This document shows, piece after piece, positions 46,932 through 60,237 of a stretch of DNA of 64,000 nucleotides. A program made the translations under genes and the position numbers. The notes under the pieces were generated by a model, which saw only the letters and a program-made list of their open reading frames with translations, had not been told where the DNA came from and did no database searches. Location: NCBI GenBank assembly GCA_039654915.1, contig CM077594.1:89356893-89420892 (forward strand). The letters are read 5' to 3'. The stretch's first letter is position 1. Every line of letters starts with the position of its first letter. Source of the stretch: Aquilaria yunnanensis (Eukaryota; Streptophyta; Magnoliopsida; Malvales; Thymelaeaceae).

Positions 46932-47640
46932 CGTTTTTGTGGTTCTCATGGATAGCTATTCAATTCAGGATAATTTGCTTAAATTCTTTCATTTGTTCAT
47001 TTATTAGGTCCTAAGTTATTCTTCTTTTGTGCCCCCAAGAAGCTGTAATTTCAAACACAATTGGCAATATATATGATCTCAATTTAATTTGAATGTCCTT
47101 TGCTTAATTAAATGAAACAAACAAGAATATATAGTGATAATTAAAAAAAGAGGGGACAATCTCACAAGGTAGAGGGAAATTGAATCAACTGCTTGATCAA
47201 CTCTCCATTCAGCATCACATCATGCGTATAATAATAATAATCATCATCATCATTACTTTTTTCTTTATTTGTGTATTCTTAGTTAATTTTCATGAATTGT
47301 TATAAGGTCTTTTTGGTGTTGTGTTTGGACTTTAATTAGAGAACTCAAATTGGTTTTGGCTTCAGCATGATGATGTTTGCAGCACTTTAATTTGTCTGAT
47401 CTTCAGGAGGAAGAAGACGTACGGCAGTGATTTTCATGGTTGTCTGTAGGGTAATCACTATTCGCAGTTTAAACCTAAAAAAATTGAAAATTCAGTTCAG
47501 TTAAGTTAATTCGGTACTTTTGTTTGATTTTGGTAAAAACTGAATAACAGAGATGTGGGTTTTGTTTAGTTTTGGTTTAAGATATCGGTTAATTCGATAA
47601 TCAAATAAATTTCCTATGTCATATTTATTTGGAGTTTTAA
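46932..47640. other. 3' flank of the xylosidase gene and CGGTT-type repeat
   Basis: The 3' untranslated region probably ends within the first 200 bp. An ATA/ATC trinucleotide run lies at 47228-47252. Bases 47490-47620 resemble the CGGTT-type repeats at 3225 and 24640. Confidence 0.45.
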
Positions 47641-47988
47641 TTGAGTAATTTGACAGATTTAAAAGGAGTAGGGACTGAGTCAAAGTCGAAATAAAATAAA
47701 AGACTTTCTACTAGGTTGGTCATCTTAATTAAATAGAAATTCATAATTCTGTTGACTCTCTCTCTGTTCTTGTAGTTCATCGTGGAATATGACCTTATTC
47801 TCTTCTTTGATCCTCTAATCCTTCTGTTCTTGTGATTTCGTTTGTTTGTTGCGTGTCCTTCGAGCGTGTTCACAACATTTGGTATCGGAGCAAGTTGAGA
47901 TCCAAACATGGTGGTCGAGACCCGAGATCAAGAAGCCCTCAAGGAGATGTTGCTAGCTTCCATGGATAAGGCAATCAAAGAGTTGTAA
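47641..47988 (+). mobile_element. LTR-retrotransposon stub (LTR end, PBS and gag start)
   Basis: TGGTATCGGAGCAA at 47880-47893 is a near-perfect primer-binding site complementary to initiator Met tRNA. It lies two bases after an LTR-like end (...CACAACA). Fifteen bases on, ATG 47908 opens a 26-codon frame, MVVETRDQEALKEMLLASMD, ending in TAA. This resembles the start of a plant gag. The rest of the element is missing. The left LTR border is not fixed. Confidence 0.65.
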
Positions 47989-50162
47989 CTTGCAAGGTAT
48001 CAAGAAAGGTACGGTAGAGCTCAACAAGGATCAGGCTGAAATAGAGTCCAAAGAATCCAAAAAATAGAGAAAGGAAATAAGCAATATATAAGTCGATAAT
48101 TGATTGTACTAAAGAAAAGCTGCAGCACAAGTAATAAATCATAGTTTCAGACTCAAATGCTAGATAGAGTTTTTAAAATCAAATCTAACAAGTCTTGAAA
48201 ATGAAAAAGTTTTCCTTCCATTTATTGGAAATCATGGCCAATTATGCATTTTAGTGCAACAACAATAACCGAGTTCTTCCATTGTGAAGAAAATGGAGGG
48301 ACATAACTTACAGATAAACTGCAGCAGATAAGATTAAAGTGTTTTTGCCAATGATTACCATAGATGTCCAAAAATATAATTCAGAGACCAGCAAAGAATT
48401 CTCTACTACTACTATTTACCTAATTAAATCCTGAAACCAAAAAAGAAAGAAGCCTAACCAACGAATGAAACATACATAATCTGTTCCAATGAATATGACG
48501 CAACTATATATATATATATATATATATATACCCTTTTCTGTAAGAGACAACACTATACAGCTACTAATCATGATAAGGCTATAAGACAGACATGATGCAC
48601 TAATAAGAATTACAAAGTTATATACCTGATCAGGCAGATCTTCCATGGCACTTAAGATGCGTCACAAGGGTCCTACAAAAAAATAAAACTTGCTTACCGA
48701 AGTTCATTTACACAATAAACAATAAGTTCCCAAAATTCAGTGTATTATTATATATCACTTTCAATCTGTGAATAAAAAAGAAGCTAGTAAGGTAATAAAC
48801 CATAAAACCTGCAAATGATATAGCAATACAATGAAGAACAACTTTAGAAGCATACTTTCCCTACCATCATATAAATGCATGCCCACTGCATAGAAAATGA
48901 CCATCAGCACTAGCCAACAGAATAGTTATGAGGGATGTGAAATTAATGATCATACATACATTATATTATTGGACTTATCAAACATATGGAAAAAAAAAAT
49001 CTGAGAGTAGCCTCAATCACCCTAACCATCACTAATCACCCTAACCATCACTAACTCCGACCTTCTACAGCCAAAATGTGGATCCGCATATCACAAGAGA
49101 ACATTACAGCATGTCCAGATTCACATCCAGTTCGTTTTAACTTTAGTGAATTGATTTTAAAATGACTTATTTTTATTATTATGTATTTTTTACTTAGAAC
49201 TAATTTTAATTAAAAACTAATATTATGTAGTTGCGATAATCTATTGAAAATATAATTTTTATAATCTTATTAAATTTTTATGAATTTTTCTAGTTTAAGA
49301 CATTACAAAAGAAAAATTCATAAAAATTTAACAACATCATAAAAATTTACTTTTAAATGGATTATTGCATTTACATAATATTAATTTTCAAATGAAATTG
49401 GTTTCAGGCAAAAAAAAATGTTAAAATAAAAATAAATCAGTTGACTTAAATTAAAATGAATCGGCTATCAGTTTTACAATTAAAATTCTGGGGCAACAGT
49501 AATGAGTACTTAAAGGAGCTATTATTTGCCATGGAAGGTCAATATCATTAATTTATTCAACCTGGACAAAACAGGATTAAATACCACAAATAAAACATAT
49601 CCGGAACAAGGTACATAAATATCAAGCGCCTTTCAAGCGATAAAGTAATGCCTTTCAGAAATCTGCACTCTGTTTCCCAAAAGCCTCAAAGGGAGCAGGC
49701 AAAACTAATGGCAACAGAGCAACTATCTCCTCCTTTTAGAGGGATCCACAAGCAAACATGAGACTGCCCCACCGTCACTTCTACTATTAACTAAATGATT
49801 AATTAACGCCAAAGACAGAGAATTGAAGCCAAAGCTTTCAAGAAGTAATTCGTTCATATCTTAGCAAAAAGATGCTCCCTGTCTCCATTAAAAACAAAAC
49901 ACGGAAGCGAAAGGGAGTAGAGGCCTGAACTAATTAACCGGACAAAAACAATTTGAAACAACAAAATTGAATTGAGCAGTACGCACCGTATTTTGGACCA
50001 CAGGCAAGAAAGACAAACCAAGAGATCTTGTACTCCTCAGAGAATCAGAAACTCATCCTATATAGCTCTGAACTCCAAGCACTACCTCCCTGCATGAATC
50101 TAAGTCAGCAGCCAGTACCTGCTCCACCAGAAGAGAAATGCAGTAGAGCAATTGAAAGAAAC
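47989..50162. other. Non-coding DNA with a foldback repeat and a (TA)n run
   Basis: A (TA)n run lies at about 48508-48530. Bases 49140-49475 are a copy of the foldback family also present in 33700-34060. On the minus strand 48675-48629 looks like a small exon: acceptor TTTTGTAG, then ATGGAAGATCTGCCTGATCA ahead of a GTATAT donor. No continuing reading frame was found, so it is not called as a gene. Confidence 0.4.
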
Positions 50163-50549
50163 TGTTAGGTTATTAGCTCAAATTCAAAGAAGATGAAGAC
50201 TTGAAGTTGTTACTAATTCAATTGGTTTTAGGATTAAGTTTATGTTTTTGTTTTGAATTTGGTTTTAGTTTTCTTATTTGTTTAGGATTTTATTTTTCTA
50301 TTTTGATATAGTTTAGGCTTGTTGTATGAATTATAAAAAACTTGTTATGTTAGAATTTTGGTGGATGAGAGAAAAATATGTGTAGTGTGTTATGAGGTTT
50401 GAAAAAGAGTAGAGATTGAGAGTTTGAAAGAATTGGTGTGTATAATTGTTTTTAAGTTTTGATAGAGGAAAGACCATGAAAGCTTCACGATTGGAAGAAA
50501 AAAATTGTTTGTTGTTCTATTTTTTCATTTTTTTCAATTCTGTCCAACA
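50163..50549 (+). repeat. LTR 1 of a copia-type element, 387 bp
   Basis: It starts TGTTAGGTTATTAGCTC, ends TCTGTCCAACA, and is followed by the primer-binding site TGGTATCAGAG at 50552. It aligns along its whole length with LTR 2. Confidence 0.85.
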
Positions 50550-51908
50550 AGTGGTATCAGAGTTTGGTTCAAGATGGTTGAGACGTCTAATTTTTAGATT
50601 GATCATTTTGATCAATCCAAAGATTTTAGTTTTTGGAAGTGCATGGTAAAAGATGTGCCAATTCAACAAAAACCTAGCAATGTATTTGAGAAAACAAAGT
50701 CTGAATCTATAAATGGATGTAAGGTGGAAAAAGATGTAGCAGATAGCGGTAAGTACGATTAAATTGGCTCTTGCACTACGGCTCAAGTATAATGTATTGA
50801 ACGAGACCTCTCCAACAAAATTGATGGATAAGCTTGAAGGTAAATATATGTCAAAGTTTATTACAAATAAGTTATGCTTGAAAAGACAATTATATGGTTT
50901 GAGGATGAAAGATGGAAGGAGCATGATTGTATACTTGAATGAGTTTAACAAGCTTATTACACAATTGGAGAGTATTGGTGAAAAGATCGAAGAAGAAAAT
51001 AGGGCTGTAATCTTGATTAATTCTTTATCAAAATTTTATAAATCAGTTATAACTCCAAAGTTGGAAGAAATGCCTTGAAGATCAAAGATGTGCCATTGTG
51101 CTTTTGAAGCATGATCAAATGAGAAAATTTGAATAAAAATATGAAGAAAATAGTTTGTTCATAGTGGAGTGAGGAAGAAGTCGTTAGAGAGGAAAAACAG
51201 ATTTAAGAAGAAGATCAAGTTCGAGACAGAGAAAAGATTTGAGCAATACAGAATGCTGGTACTATTATGATTTAGGACATATTGAAATTTTTTGCTCCAA
51301 ATTGGAAGGGAACATGAAAGAATTTTTTAAGGCAAAGGAAAAGAAGATGATGTGAACGTGGTGGAGGATGGCAAAAGTGATGATGAAGTTGTGACTTTAA
51401 TGGTGCAAGAAGCTAGTGGGAAGAAAGATTTGAAAGATGTTTAAGTATTTGGTTTTGCTTGTTCAAAGCATATTTGTATAAAAAGAAAGTGGTTCATAAA
51501 GTTTGAGGCATGTGATAAGCTAATTTATTTGGCGAATGACCAAGAAGAGAGAAATGAAAGCATTGGTACTGTGAAAATCAAATTCCATGATGAAAGTATC
51601 AAGACATTTGGTGATGTGAGGTATGTTCCAAAATTTAAAAGAAATTTGATTTCACTTGGTAGATTGGATAGCTTGGGTTATGAATTTTCTGCTCAAGGTA
51701 GACGACTGTGGATTTTAAAGGATACATTAATTGTGATGAAAGGAGTAAAGAACTCAAATAATTTATATGAGTTGGTTGACAATACAATTGTAAAAATGGG
51801 AGATAAAAAATTATCCCATTGATATGAAGGTCCCTTCAAGCAAGAATGTGAGCTTTGTAGATTTGGTGAAAATGTAGAGGTATGAAGAATTTGAGTCAAG
51901 GTTGAGAT
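50550..51908 (+). mobile_element. Truncated Ty1/copia internal region (gag, gag-pre-integrase part)
   Basis: The primer-binding site TGGTATCAGAG is complementary to initiator Met tRNA. The region carries copia gag segments in order: DKLEGKYMSKFITNKLCLKR, QLYGLRMKDG and YLNEFNKLITQLESIGEKIE. A damaged zinc knuckle (CWYYYDLGHIEIFC, second Cys lost) follows. Next is a gag-pre-integrase part, FGDVRYVPKFKRNLISLGRL. A polypurine-like AAGGTTGAGATT precedes LTR 2. Integrase, reverse transcriptase and RNase H are missing, and stops interrupt gag. It is a deleted, non-autonomous copy. Confidence 0.85.
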
Positions 51909-52295
51909 TATTAGGTTATTGGCTCAAATTCAAAGAAGATGAAGACTTGAAGTTGTTACTAATTCAATTTGTTTTGGGATTGAGTTTATGTTGTTATTTA
52001 GGATTTGGTTTTAGTTTTCCTATTTATTTGAGATTTAGTTTTCTTATTTTGATATGTTTATGTTTGTTGTATAGTTTATAAAAAGGCTTCTTAAGTTAGA
52101 ATTTTGGTGGATGCAAAAAAAATGTGTGTGGTGTGTTATGAAGCTTGAAAATGAGTAGAGATTGAGAGTTTGAAAGAATTAGTGTGTGTAGTTATTTTTG
52201 AGTTTTGATAATGAAAAAGTCATGAAATCTTCATGGTTGGAAGAAAAAATTGTTTGTTGTTCTATTTGTTTTTTTTTTTTCGCTTCCACCCAAGA
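51909..52295 (+). repeat. LTR 2, 387 bp
   Basis: It has the same length as LTR 1 and the same order of words (AGAAGATGAAGACTTGAAG, TTTTGGTGGATG, GAGATTGAGAGTTTGAAAGA). The first bases are TATTAGG instead of TGTTAGG, and the end is CCAAGA instead of CCAACA. Confidence 0.85.
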
Positions 52296-53116
52296 AATGC
52301 TATCAGTGCTTGGTTCAAGATGGTTGTGACATCAAGTTTTCAGATTTATCAATTTGATAGATTCGAAGATTTTAGTCTTTGAAAGTGCATAGTAAAGGAT
52401 GTGCTAATTCAACAGAAACCTGGTAATGTGTTTGAGAAAACAAAGCCTAAATTTATAACAGATGTAAGGTGGAAAGGGATGAAGCAGATAGTAGTGAGTA
52501 CGATTAAATTGGTTCTTGCATCACAACTCAAGTATGATGTGTTGAACAACGATAAACTTGAAGGTAAATATATGTCAAAACCTTTTATGAATAAGTTATG
52601 CTTAAAAAGACAATTATATGGTTTGAGGATGAAAGATGAAGGTAGCTTAATTGTACACTTGAATGAGTTTAACAAGCTTATTACACAATTTGAGGGTATT
52701 GGTGAAAAGATTGAAAAATAAGATAGAGCTATAATCTTGATTAATTATTTATTAAGATTTTATGAGCCAGTTGTGACTCCATTGATGGTTGAAAGAGATA
52801 CCTTAAAAATTGAAAATGTGACTATTGTACTTTTGGAGCAAGATCGAATGAAAAAAATTTGAAGAAAAAGATGAAGAAAATAATGTACTCATAATGGAGC
52901 AAGGAAGAAGCCACTAAGGAGAAGAAAACCAGATTCAAGAGAGAGATCAAGTTCGAGATAGGGAAAATATTAGAGCTATATGGAATGCTAGTATTATCAT
53001 GATTTGGGACATATTAAAATTTTTTGCCTGAAATTGGAAGAGGGCATGAAAGAATTTTTTAATGTAAAGGAGAAGAAGAAATGAAGAAAATAAGAGAAAA
53101 TAAAGGCTTGAAAAAG
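52296..53116 (+). mobile_element. Second truncated copia internal region
   Basis: After LTR 2 the same gag begins again, with a degraded primer site (ATGCTATCAGTGCTT), then DKLEGKYMSKPFMNKLCLKR and LNEFNKLITQFEGIGEKIEK, a stop, and a trace of the knuckle region. It is shorter than the first copy and also lacks pol. Confidence 0.8.
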
Positions 53117-53177
53117 AATTTTTGTTATATTGCTTAAAAAAAGGCTTGTTATGTTAGAGTTTTTATGAATGAGAGAA

Positions 53178-53224
<47 letters not shown>

Positions 53225-53377
53225 GAGACTTGAAAAAAAGTAGAGATTGAAAGTTTGAGAGAATTAATGTGTGTAATTATTTCTGAGTTTTGATAGTAAA
53301 AAGTCTGTAGAAACATCATGGTTGGAAGAAAAAAATTGTTTGTTGTTCTATTTGTGTTTTTTTGCTTCCTCCCAACA
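53117..53377 (+). repeat. LTR 3, 5'-truncated, with expanded (GT)n
   Basis: It matches the last two thirds of LTR 1 and 2 (GGCTTGTTATGTTAGAG, GAGATTGAAAGTTTGAGAGA, TTGTTTGTTGTTCTA, ending CCCAACA). A (GT)n microsatellite has expanded inside it at about 53178-53220. Confidence 0.75.
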
Positions 53378-56300
53378 AAAATGATTGAAATTCAATGGTT
53401 CCCCAATTTAGTTGCTCCACAATAGATCATTGGTGGGGCTCACTAGTAGAGTGACTAAACTTTGTCAGAGGCTATAATTTCAGTCGCTTCTCAGTCACTT
53501 CTAATAAAAAATTATTCTCATTAGTCGCTTCTCAGTCACTTTTTGGAAAAAAAAAATACCTTCAGTTGCTTTTACAATTTTAATTATTTGTGAGACAGTC
53601 ATGATTATATTAGCAGTGTGTGTGTGTATATATATAGTGGTGTAAACTATTATATATATATATAAGTGTATATGTATGTCCACATACGCATATCTTATAT
53701 TAGAAAAAGTATGAATGTGCATAAATGTTGAACAACTTTTTTGCCATTCAATTATAAGATATTTTGTTCTTTTAATAAAACCTAATTTTTTTTCATTATC
53801 TATTTAAATGGAGTTGTATTAGTACTAGAACACTTAAAAAAAACCCTTAAGTTACCACTAAAATTTATTTTTTTTACAAACTTTCCCCCCTTACTTCTAT
53901 ATTAGAGAATCGCGCACTATATATAATTTTTTTGTTGTGTTAATCTTATCTAAAACTCTTAAATTGCCATTAAAATTTTTTTGCTTCAAACATGTCACCA
54001 TTGGTTCTATATTACTATCAAATAATACCTCAAGTAAATATTTAATAAAAATTAAAAATTCAAATTATCATTTCAAAAACTTTTATAGCCAAATCTTTTA
54101 TTTGAATAAAAGACTTAAATGTAAAACTCATGTTAAAGTTTGTACAGCTAAATATTTTTTAAAACTTAAAATTTCAACTTAGCATTTTAAAAACCTTCAT
54201 AACTAAATTTTTTATTTGAATAAAAAATCAAATATATGATAAAACTCAAGCTAAAGTTTGTATTTTTGTAAAAGGTACCTTTGAACATAAATTTTTTTGT
54301 CAATTAATTTTTTTTTTTGTTTTGTAACTTGAATGAATATATACTGTGAAAGCTTATTATGTGGTAAAACTCATACTAAAGTTTCACATAAAAATCTATA
54401 AGTTTTGCATATTAAAAAATAATTTTAGTTATAAAAAGTATATATTAAAAATTATATAAGTGAACACTTTATAATAGTTCACATATAGTTTTTCTTTTAT
54501 CCTAAAATTATAAGTTCTTTTACTCTTTTAATGATAAAAAAAAATTATATTGCCTATTTAATTAGAATTGTGTTAGTATTAAGGCTTTAAAAAGAGGGAA
54601 AGAAAAGAATCCACTTGCAAATATCTAAATATATAGTTGTCTATTTAATTAGATATTTAGTAGTATTAAAATACTAAAAATATAATAAGAGAGGAAAAAA
54701 ATGCAAAGTGGAATGCGTTTAGCCTTTTGTTTTTGGAAAATTTACTATTTTGACTACTAAACTTAATTTGACCACTAAACTTAGTTAATTTTAACAAATA
54801 TGACCTAAGTTTAGTCTACTATAAAAAATATTTTTTAAGTTTTCTTTTCTCTACTTGGATGAATATATACTTTAAAAGATTAGGTATTTAGTCCATAGTG
54901 GAACAATCATATAATTCATATATGACTCAAGCACATACTATGAAAAAAGTAAAACAATTATTATTGTAGCAAAGGTCATTGTAAAAAATTTTAGAAAAAA
55001 AGAATTCTTAGCTCCTAGAATTAGTTGCTTAAATGATAATAAAGAGGAATTTTAGTAAATTTTTTTTTTTTACATTTTTCCAATATTTTAAAATATTAGA
55101 AAAATTATAAGAATTATTTTTTTCCACATGGTCATTATTTTGAATGTTGGAGCACAAGTTTTATTCTTAGCAACTAATTCTTTCTCTAGACTAAATAATG
55201 TTAATGTATTTTTATTTTTATTATTTTTTTAGAGCCAATCAAATCTTATGAGTTGTATTAAAGTAGTACTATGCATGTATTGTTTTTAGGCTTTCATTTT
55301 TTGGAAAAATCATTACTTAACCATAAATTTAGTTAAATTTGACAAATACGCCCTAAATTTTTTTATAAATGCTTTTGAACATTAGTTTTGGGTCAATTTA
55401 TTTTCTCTTTCCTTCTCTTACTGTTCAAACTACTATCTCCATGTTAAGTTCTTTACAACATTTCAGTTTTTTTACTTAAGTTTGACTTAATTTTTTTACA
55501 TTAATATTTACTAAAAAATTTAAATTTTTATAGTTTCTAAATGTAATTTTGTAAATTTTTTATAGAAAATATTAAATTAAATAAATTTAAGTCAGAAACT
55601 TGAAATGTTGTAAATAACTTGTGACATAAAGAGTATACTAATAGTAATACTTAAAACTTACAACCTTTCATCGATAATTATTTATACATTAAACAAATAA
55701 TAACAATATACTAAAGTTTTAATTCTATTTAGAAGAGAAAAATAAAATTTTTAATAAGAGTCTTTTTATACTATGAGGTCTTATAGAAATTTAAACCCTC
55801 GGCTTTATCTATACCAATATTGGGGCCCCATACTGTCAAGTGAAATTAGAGCTATACAGTTGACTTAGCCTACTTATTAAAAAGTTATAGAAATTTATGA
55901 ATGCTTTAACATGAAGATTTGGGGTTTAAATCATACATTTGGAAAAAAAAAAAAAGACAATTGTTTGAAGTTGATTATCCAAAATAATTTATTTTTATTT
56001 TTACATGATTTTTTATCTAAAAATAATATCATTTGAAAAAAAATTACATATATCTATATTAATTTGTTAAATAATTTTTTTATAGTAATTGTTATGAATT
56101 TTTTTAATTATTCAACTAAAAAAATAATTAAATGATAATATCAATTTTAGACAAAAAAAAAAGCCACAAAAACATATTTGGATTAATTTGAATTAATGCT
56201 AAATAAATTAAATCTTTATCTCAATTGTTAGGTTCAAGTTTTTTTGATTTGATGTTCTATACTTTGTTTCTCTTCTTACAAGTTAGTTTTATATACCAAG

Positions 56301-56524
56301 AATCATTTGACATGTACTGAGAGTATAGTTAAGGCTTGTCTTACTTAATTATAAAATTTTTCACCCTAACACTACTATCTACCTAAAAAAGAATAAATAA
56401 ATTCTTACCACATATATTGAGAGAGTATAAAGTTTTTATTGTGTCAAACTACTAATTTTCCCATAAAGAGACTAAATAATCAAGGTTTTTTATTTTATGT
56501 GCAAGTTAATTGTTTAGTAGTTAT

Positions 56525-57720
56525 AATGATTTTAATTTTACTATAAAGATTATACTTTCATGCAACGTAATTTTCTATTATCAAATTAGAAAAATTATGA
56601 AAGAGACAAAATTTTTATCGATTTTTATACTCTTAACCTATGGGTATTTTTTTTTTTAATAAGACCCAAATTAATTTGGTGTTGTATGTTTATTAGAGGT
56701 ACAATTAGCACTAAGAATCTAAAAGGGAAACAGAGAAAATAATAGAAGTTTCATATGTGCAGTTTCTAAAAAAAAAAAAGTGGAACCTGTATGTCTTTTC
56801 GTAGCTTTAATAAAATTACTTAAAGTTATATATTAAGTATAAATTTTTATGGCAAAAAATTTCTTAAATAGCCATAATCAGTTAAAATTTTGTAACAAAT
56901 ATGTCATTAATTAAATTATATATATTTTCAGGGCATGACCTTAAACATAAAATTTTATCACTTTTTTGTACTCTTAAACTTGAATGAAGTATTTTAATTC
57001 AAACTTAAAATTTTCAAAAACCTCATAATTATGTCCATTTGAATTGACAATTTGAATCTGATAAAACTCATAACAAGTATAAATATGTCAAATGTTGAAC
57101 ATTTTTATCCCTGTGTTTTATTTTATTTCCTTCTTTTAATGATAGATTTATTTAATTTTATTATAAATATTATACTTTTAAGCAACGTAGTATTCTATTA
57201 TCAATATTAGAAAAAGTATGAAAGTGGCAAAATTTTTATCAATTTTTATACCCTTAACTTATATGGTGTTTTATTTTTTTTAATGACACAGAAATTAATT
57301 TGGTGTTATATATTTATTAGAGGTATAATTAGTACTATAAATATAAAAAATAAAGAAAAAAAATATAAGTCCCTTGGGTACTTTCTAAAAAACAAAAAAG
57401 AGAAATTTGCATGTCCTTTTTTTAACTTTAGTACATTTGCTTAAAGTTATATATTAAGGATAAATTTTAATGGTGATAAAAATCTTAAATAGCCATAATA
57501 AGTTAAAATTTTGTAACAAATATGTCCTTAATTAAATTATCAATTTTTTGTACTCTTAAACTTAAATGAAATATTTTAATTAGGATTTAAAAGTTTCAAA
57601 AACCTCAAAATTATATCTATTTGAATCAATGATAAAAAGCATGAATATGTCAAAAATATTGGACAACCTTTTTATCCTTAAGTTTTATTTTATTTCCCAT
57701 TTTAATGATACTCAAATTTT
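56525..57720. repeat. Direct duplication of about 600 bp
   Basis: Bases 56525-57120 and 57135-57720 carry the same series: GCAACGTA, then TTCTATTATCAA, TTAAAGTTATATATTAAG and GTTAAAATTTTGTAACAAAT, with ATGTC following, and AAAAACCTCA near the end. The spacing is about 610 bp. No coding sequence is involved. Confidence 0.75.
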
Positions 57721-58447
57721 TCATTTCCAATTTATTAGATTTAAAAAAAACTAAAATTATGAAAAGGAAGAAAAAAAAATAGAACAAAGTGATGTCAAGC
57801 TCTTAGGCTTCATATTAGGAAAATAAGATTAGTATTTGAAAAGGAAAAATAGAAAAAAAAACTGTTGATTATTTTCTATGTTTTCTATAAGTTTTTTATG
57901 GCAAAAAACTGAAAATTGCCAATAAATTTAAAATTTTGTAACAAACATGTGTTTGATTTATATGACCTTAAACAAACCTAAAAACATTGTGTTTAAGAAT
58001 TTATTTATTTTTTAAACTTGGAATATATTCATCAGAACTTAAAAGTGTAACTTAGTATCCATATTTATCTATATGTAATAAAAAGTGCAAAGATATATAA
58101 AATAACTAAACCTCAAATTATAAGTTATTAATTTTCCCTTTAGGTACTAAGATTCTATTATTCTTTAATGATTTTTTTTTTCTATGATTGACTAATTATA
58201 TTATAAGAACAATGGGTAGGACTACGTTTTCAAACTTCAGTGATATGAGTATAATTTTTAAATCATTGGGTAAACATTAATTATCCAAAAATATAAAAAT
58301 CAACACAACATTTTTACCTTGATCTTTGGAACAATCACATTAAATTGGCCATAAAATATAGGATAAGTGTAGATTTTGAGACCTTTGAGGTGAGTGTATT
58401 TTGATATAAAAAAATCAAGAGTAGATTAAGCTTTTTGAGTAATGTAT

Positions 58448-58964
58448 TGTAACACCTCTATATCCCACCCATATGGATGAATTGTAGGAAGTCTTATGTG
58501 GATATATAGGCATAAGTTTCAGAGTACAAACACCTAGTGCTTATTATATTTCAAAGAATAGCTCATATGGTGTGAGCAGGTGTTCCGTTAACCGGTTCTG
58601 GACTTGAGTTGTTATAAATGGTTTCAGAACCAACCCGGGACTACGATGGTATGGCATAGTAAGTATGCACATGTATCGTCTATCGGCACTAATCCTGGAC
58701 TTAAGAGGCTACTTGGCTAGGAGTTAAGTAGTCCAATTAAAGAGGTTACTTAGTCCGATGAGCCAAGTAATTCGACTAGCCCCAACGAGGACATTGGGTA
58801 CATAAGGGGGGAGTTTATAACACCTTCATATCCTATATAGGTGAATTGTGTGAAGCCTTATGTGGATATATAGGCTCAAGTTTTAGAGTATAAACATCTA
58901 GCACTTATCCTTTGATGGTGTGAATAGGTGTTCTGTTAACTAGTTCTAAACTTGGATTGTTACA
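58448..58964 (+). mobile_element. TRIM-type retroelement, about 517 bp
   Basis: LTR 1 is about 58448-58616 (TGTAACACCTCTATATCCCA at the start). LTR 2 is about 58816-58964 (TATAACACCTTCATATCCTA). A primer-binding-like TGGTTTCAGAACC lies just after LTR 1 (58619). A polypurine tract, AAGGGGGGAG, lies just before LTR 2. The internal region is only about 200 bp and has no coding capacity. This is the TRIM layout. Confidence 0.8.
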
Positions 58965-59557
58965 TATATAGTTACTTATAATTACATGCCTTTGAAAAAA
59001 CTTAGTGTTTATTTACTAAGTTTATACTTTACCATCGTGACCCATATTTGTGTCACACTTTTCAAAAGAAATTTATTTTTACATGAGTTTTTTATGGAAT
59101 GTCCAACATGTATTATGTTCTTTTCAATTTTGAATATATCATCAAAAAAAAATTTATTAAAATTTTAGCTTACGTCTCTTTAAAAAATCAAAGTTACGAT
59201 AATATATTAATGGTAAATCTATTTAATTGTTTAAAATAAGTAATATATATAGAATCTCCATTTTAATAATTAGCTTTTTGAATCTAAAGCATAGAACTTA
59301 TGATAAAATTTACTAACTTAGCTTTTAATAAAATTTATAAATATTTAATATTATTAAGATATTAAATTCATATATTTTCTTAACAAAATGAATACCATTT
59401 TTAAATTTTACACTAATAAGGGGAATTTTGACATCTTTGATTAGATTTTAAAAATACCAGGAAGTCATTTTATAAGTACTCTACTATCACAAATAAAAAA
59501 ACTTCTATCAATTTGTTTATAACAAATATTACATATAACGTATTCTACATTATATTA

Positions 59558-59595
<38 letters not shown>

Positions 59596-59906
59596 TATAT
59601 TAAACAGAAATCTAATACAATAAGCTATCGATTATAATGAATGACAAAATGAGGATAGTTATGATGAAATATTATAAAAAAAATCACTACATAAGAGATA
59701 GAAAAATTAATAAGAAATTATATCTAAACTAAAAAAAGTAAAATCATTGTTACAATTATTTATTTTGAATAAAATAATTAAAATTATAGTTATTTGAGTG
59801 AAAAATAACTTAGTAATTAATTTATATTGAACGCACGTGTGCAATTGCTAATCCACATATATGCGTGTCCATATATACATGCATACATATATAGACATGA
59901 AAATAT

Positions 59907-59910
<4 letters not shown>

Positions 59911-59972
<62 letters not shown>
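59911..59972. repeat. (AT)n microsatellite
   Basis: About 30 AT dinucleotides in an almost perfect run lie inside the right arm of the CACTA-like element. A GTTGTT trinucleotide run lies at about 59559-59595. Confidence 0.9.
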
Positions 59973-59976
<4 letters not shown>

Positions 59977-60237
59977 ATTTACACTAATATATATATACAC
60001 TAATATAATTAATCATTACTGTCTCACATATAATTAAAACTGTAAAAGTGACTGAATCTTTAAAAAAAAATGATTGAGGAGCGACTGACGAAAATAATTT
60101 TTTATTAGGAGTGACTGAAATTGTAGTCATTGATAAAGTTTAATCGCTACTCAACTACTCTACTTGTGAGGCCCACCAAGAAGTTACAGCGTAGCGACTG
60201 AACCGAAGAACCACTAGTTGCTTCTTTTAATCAGTCC

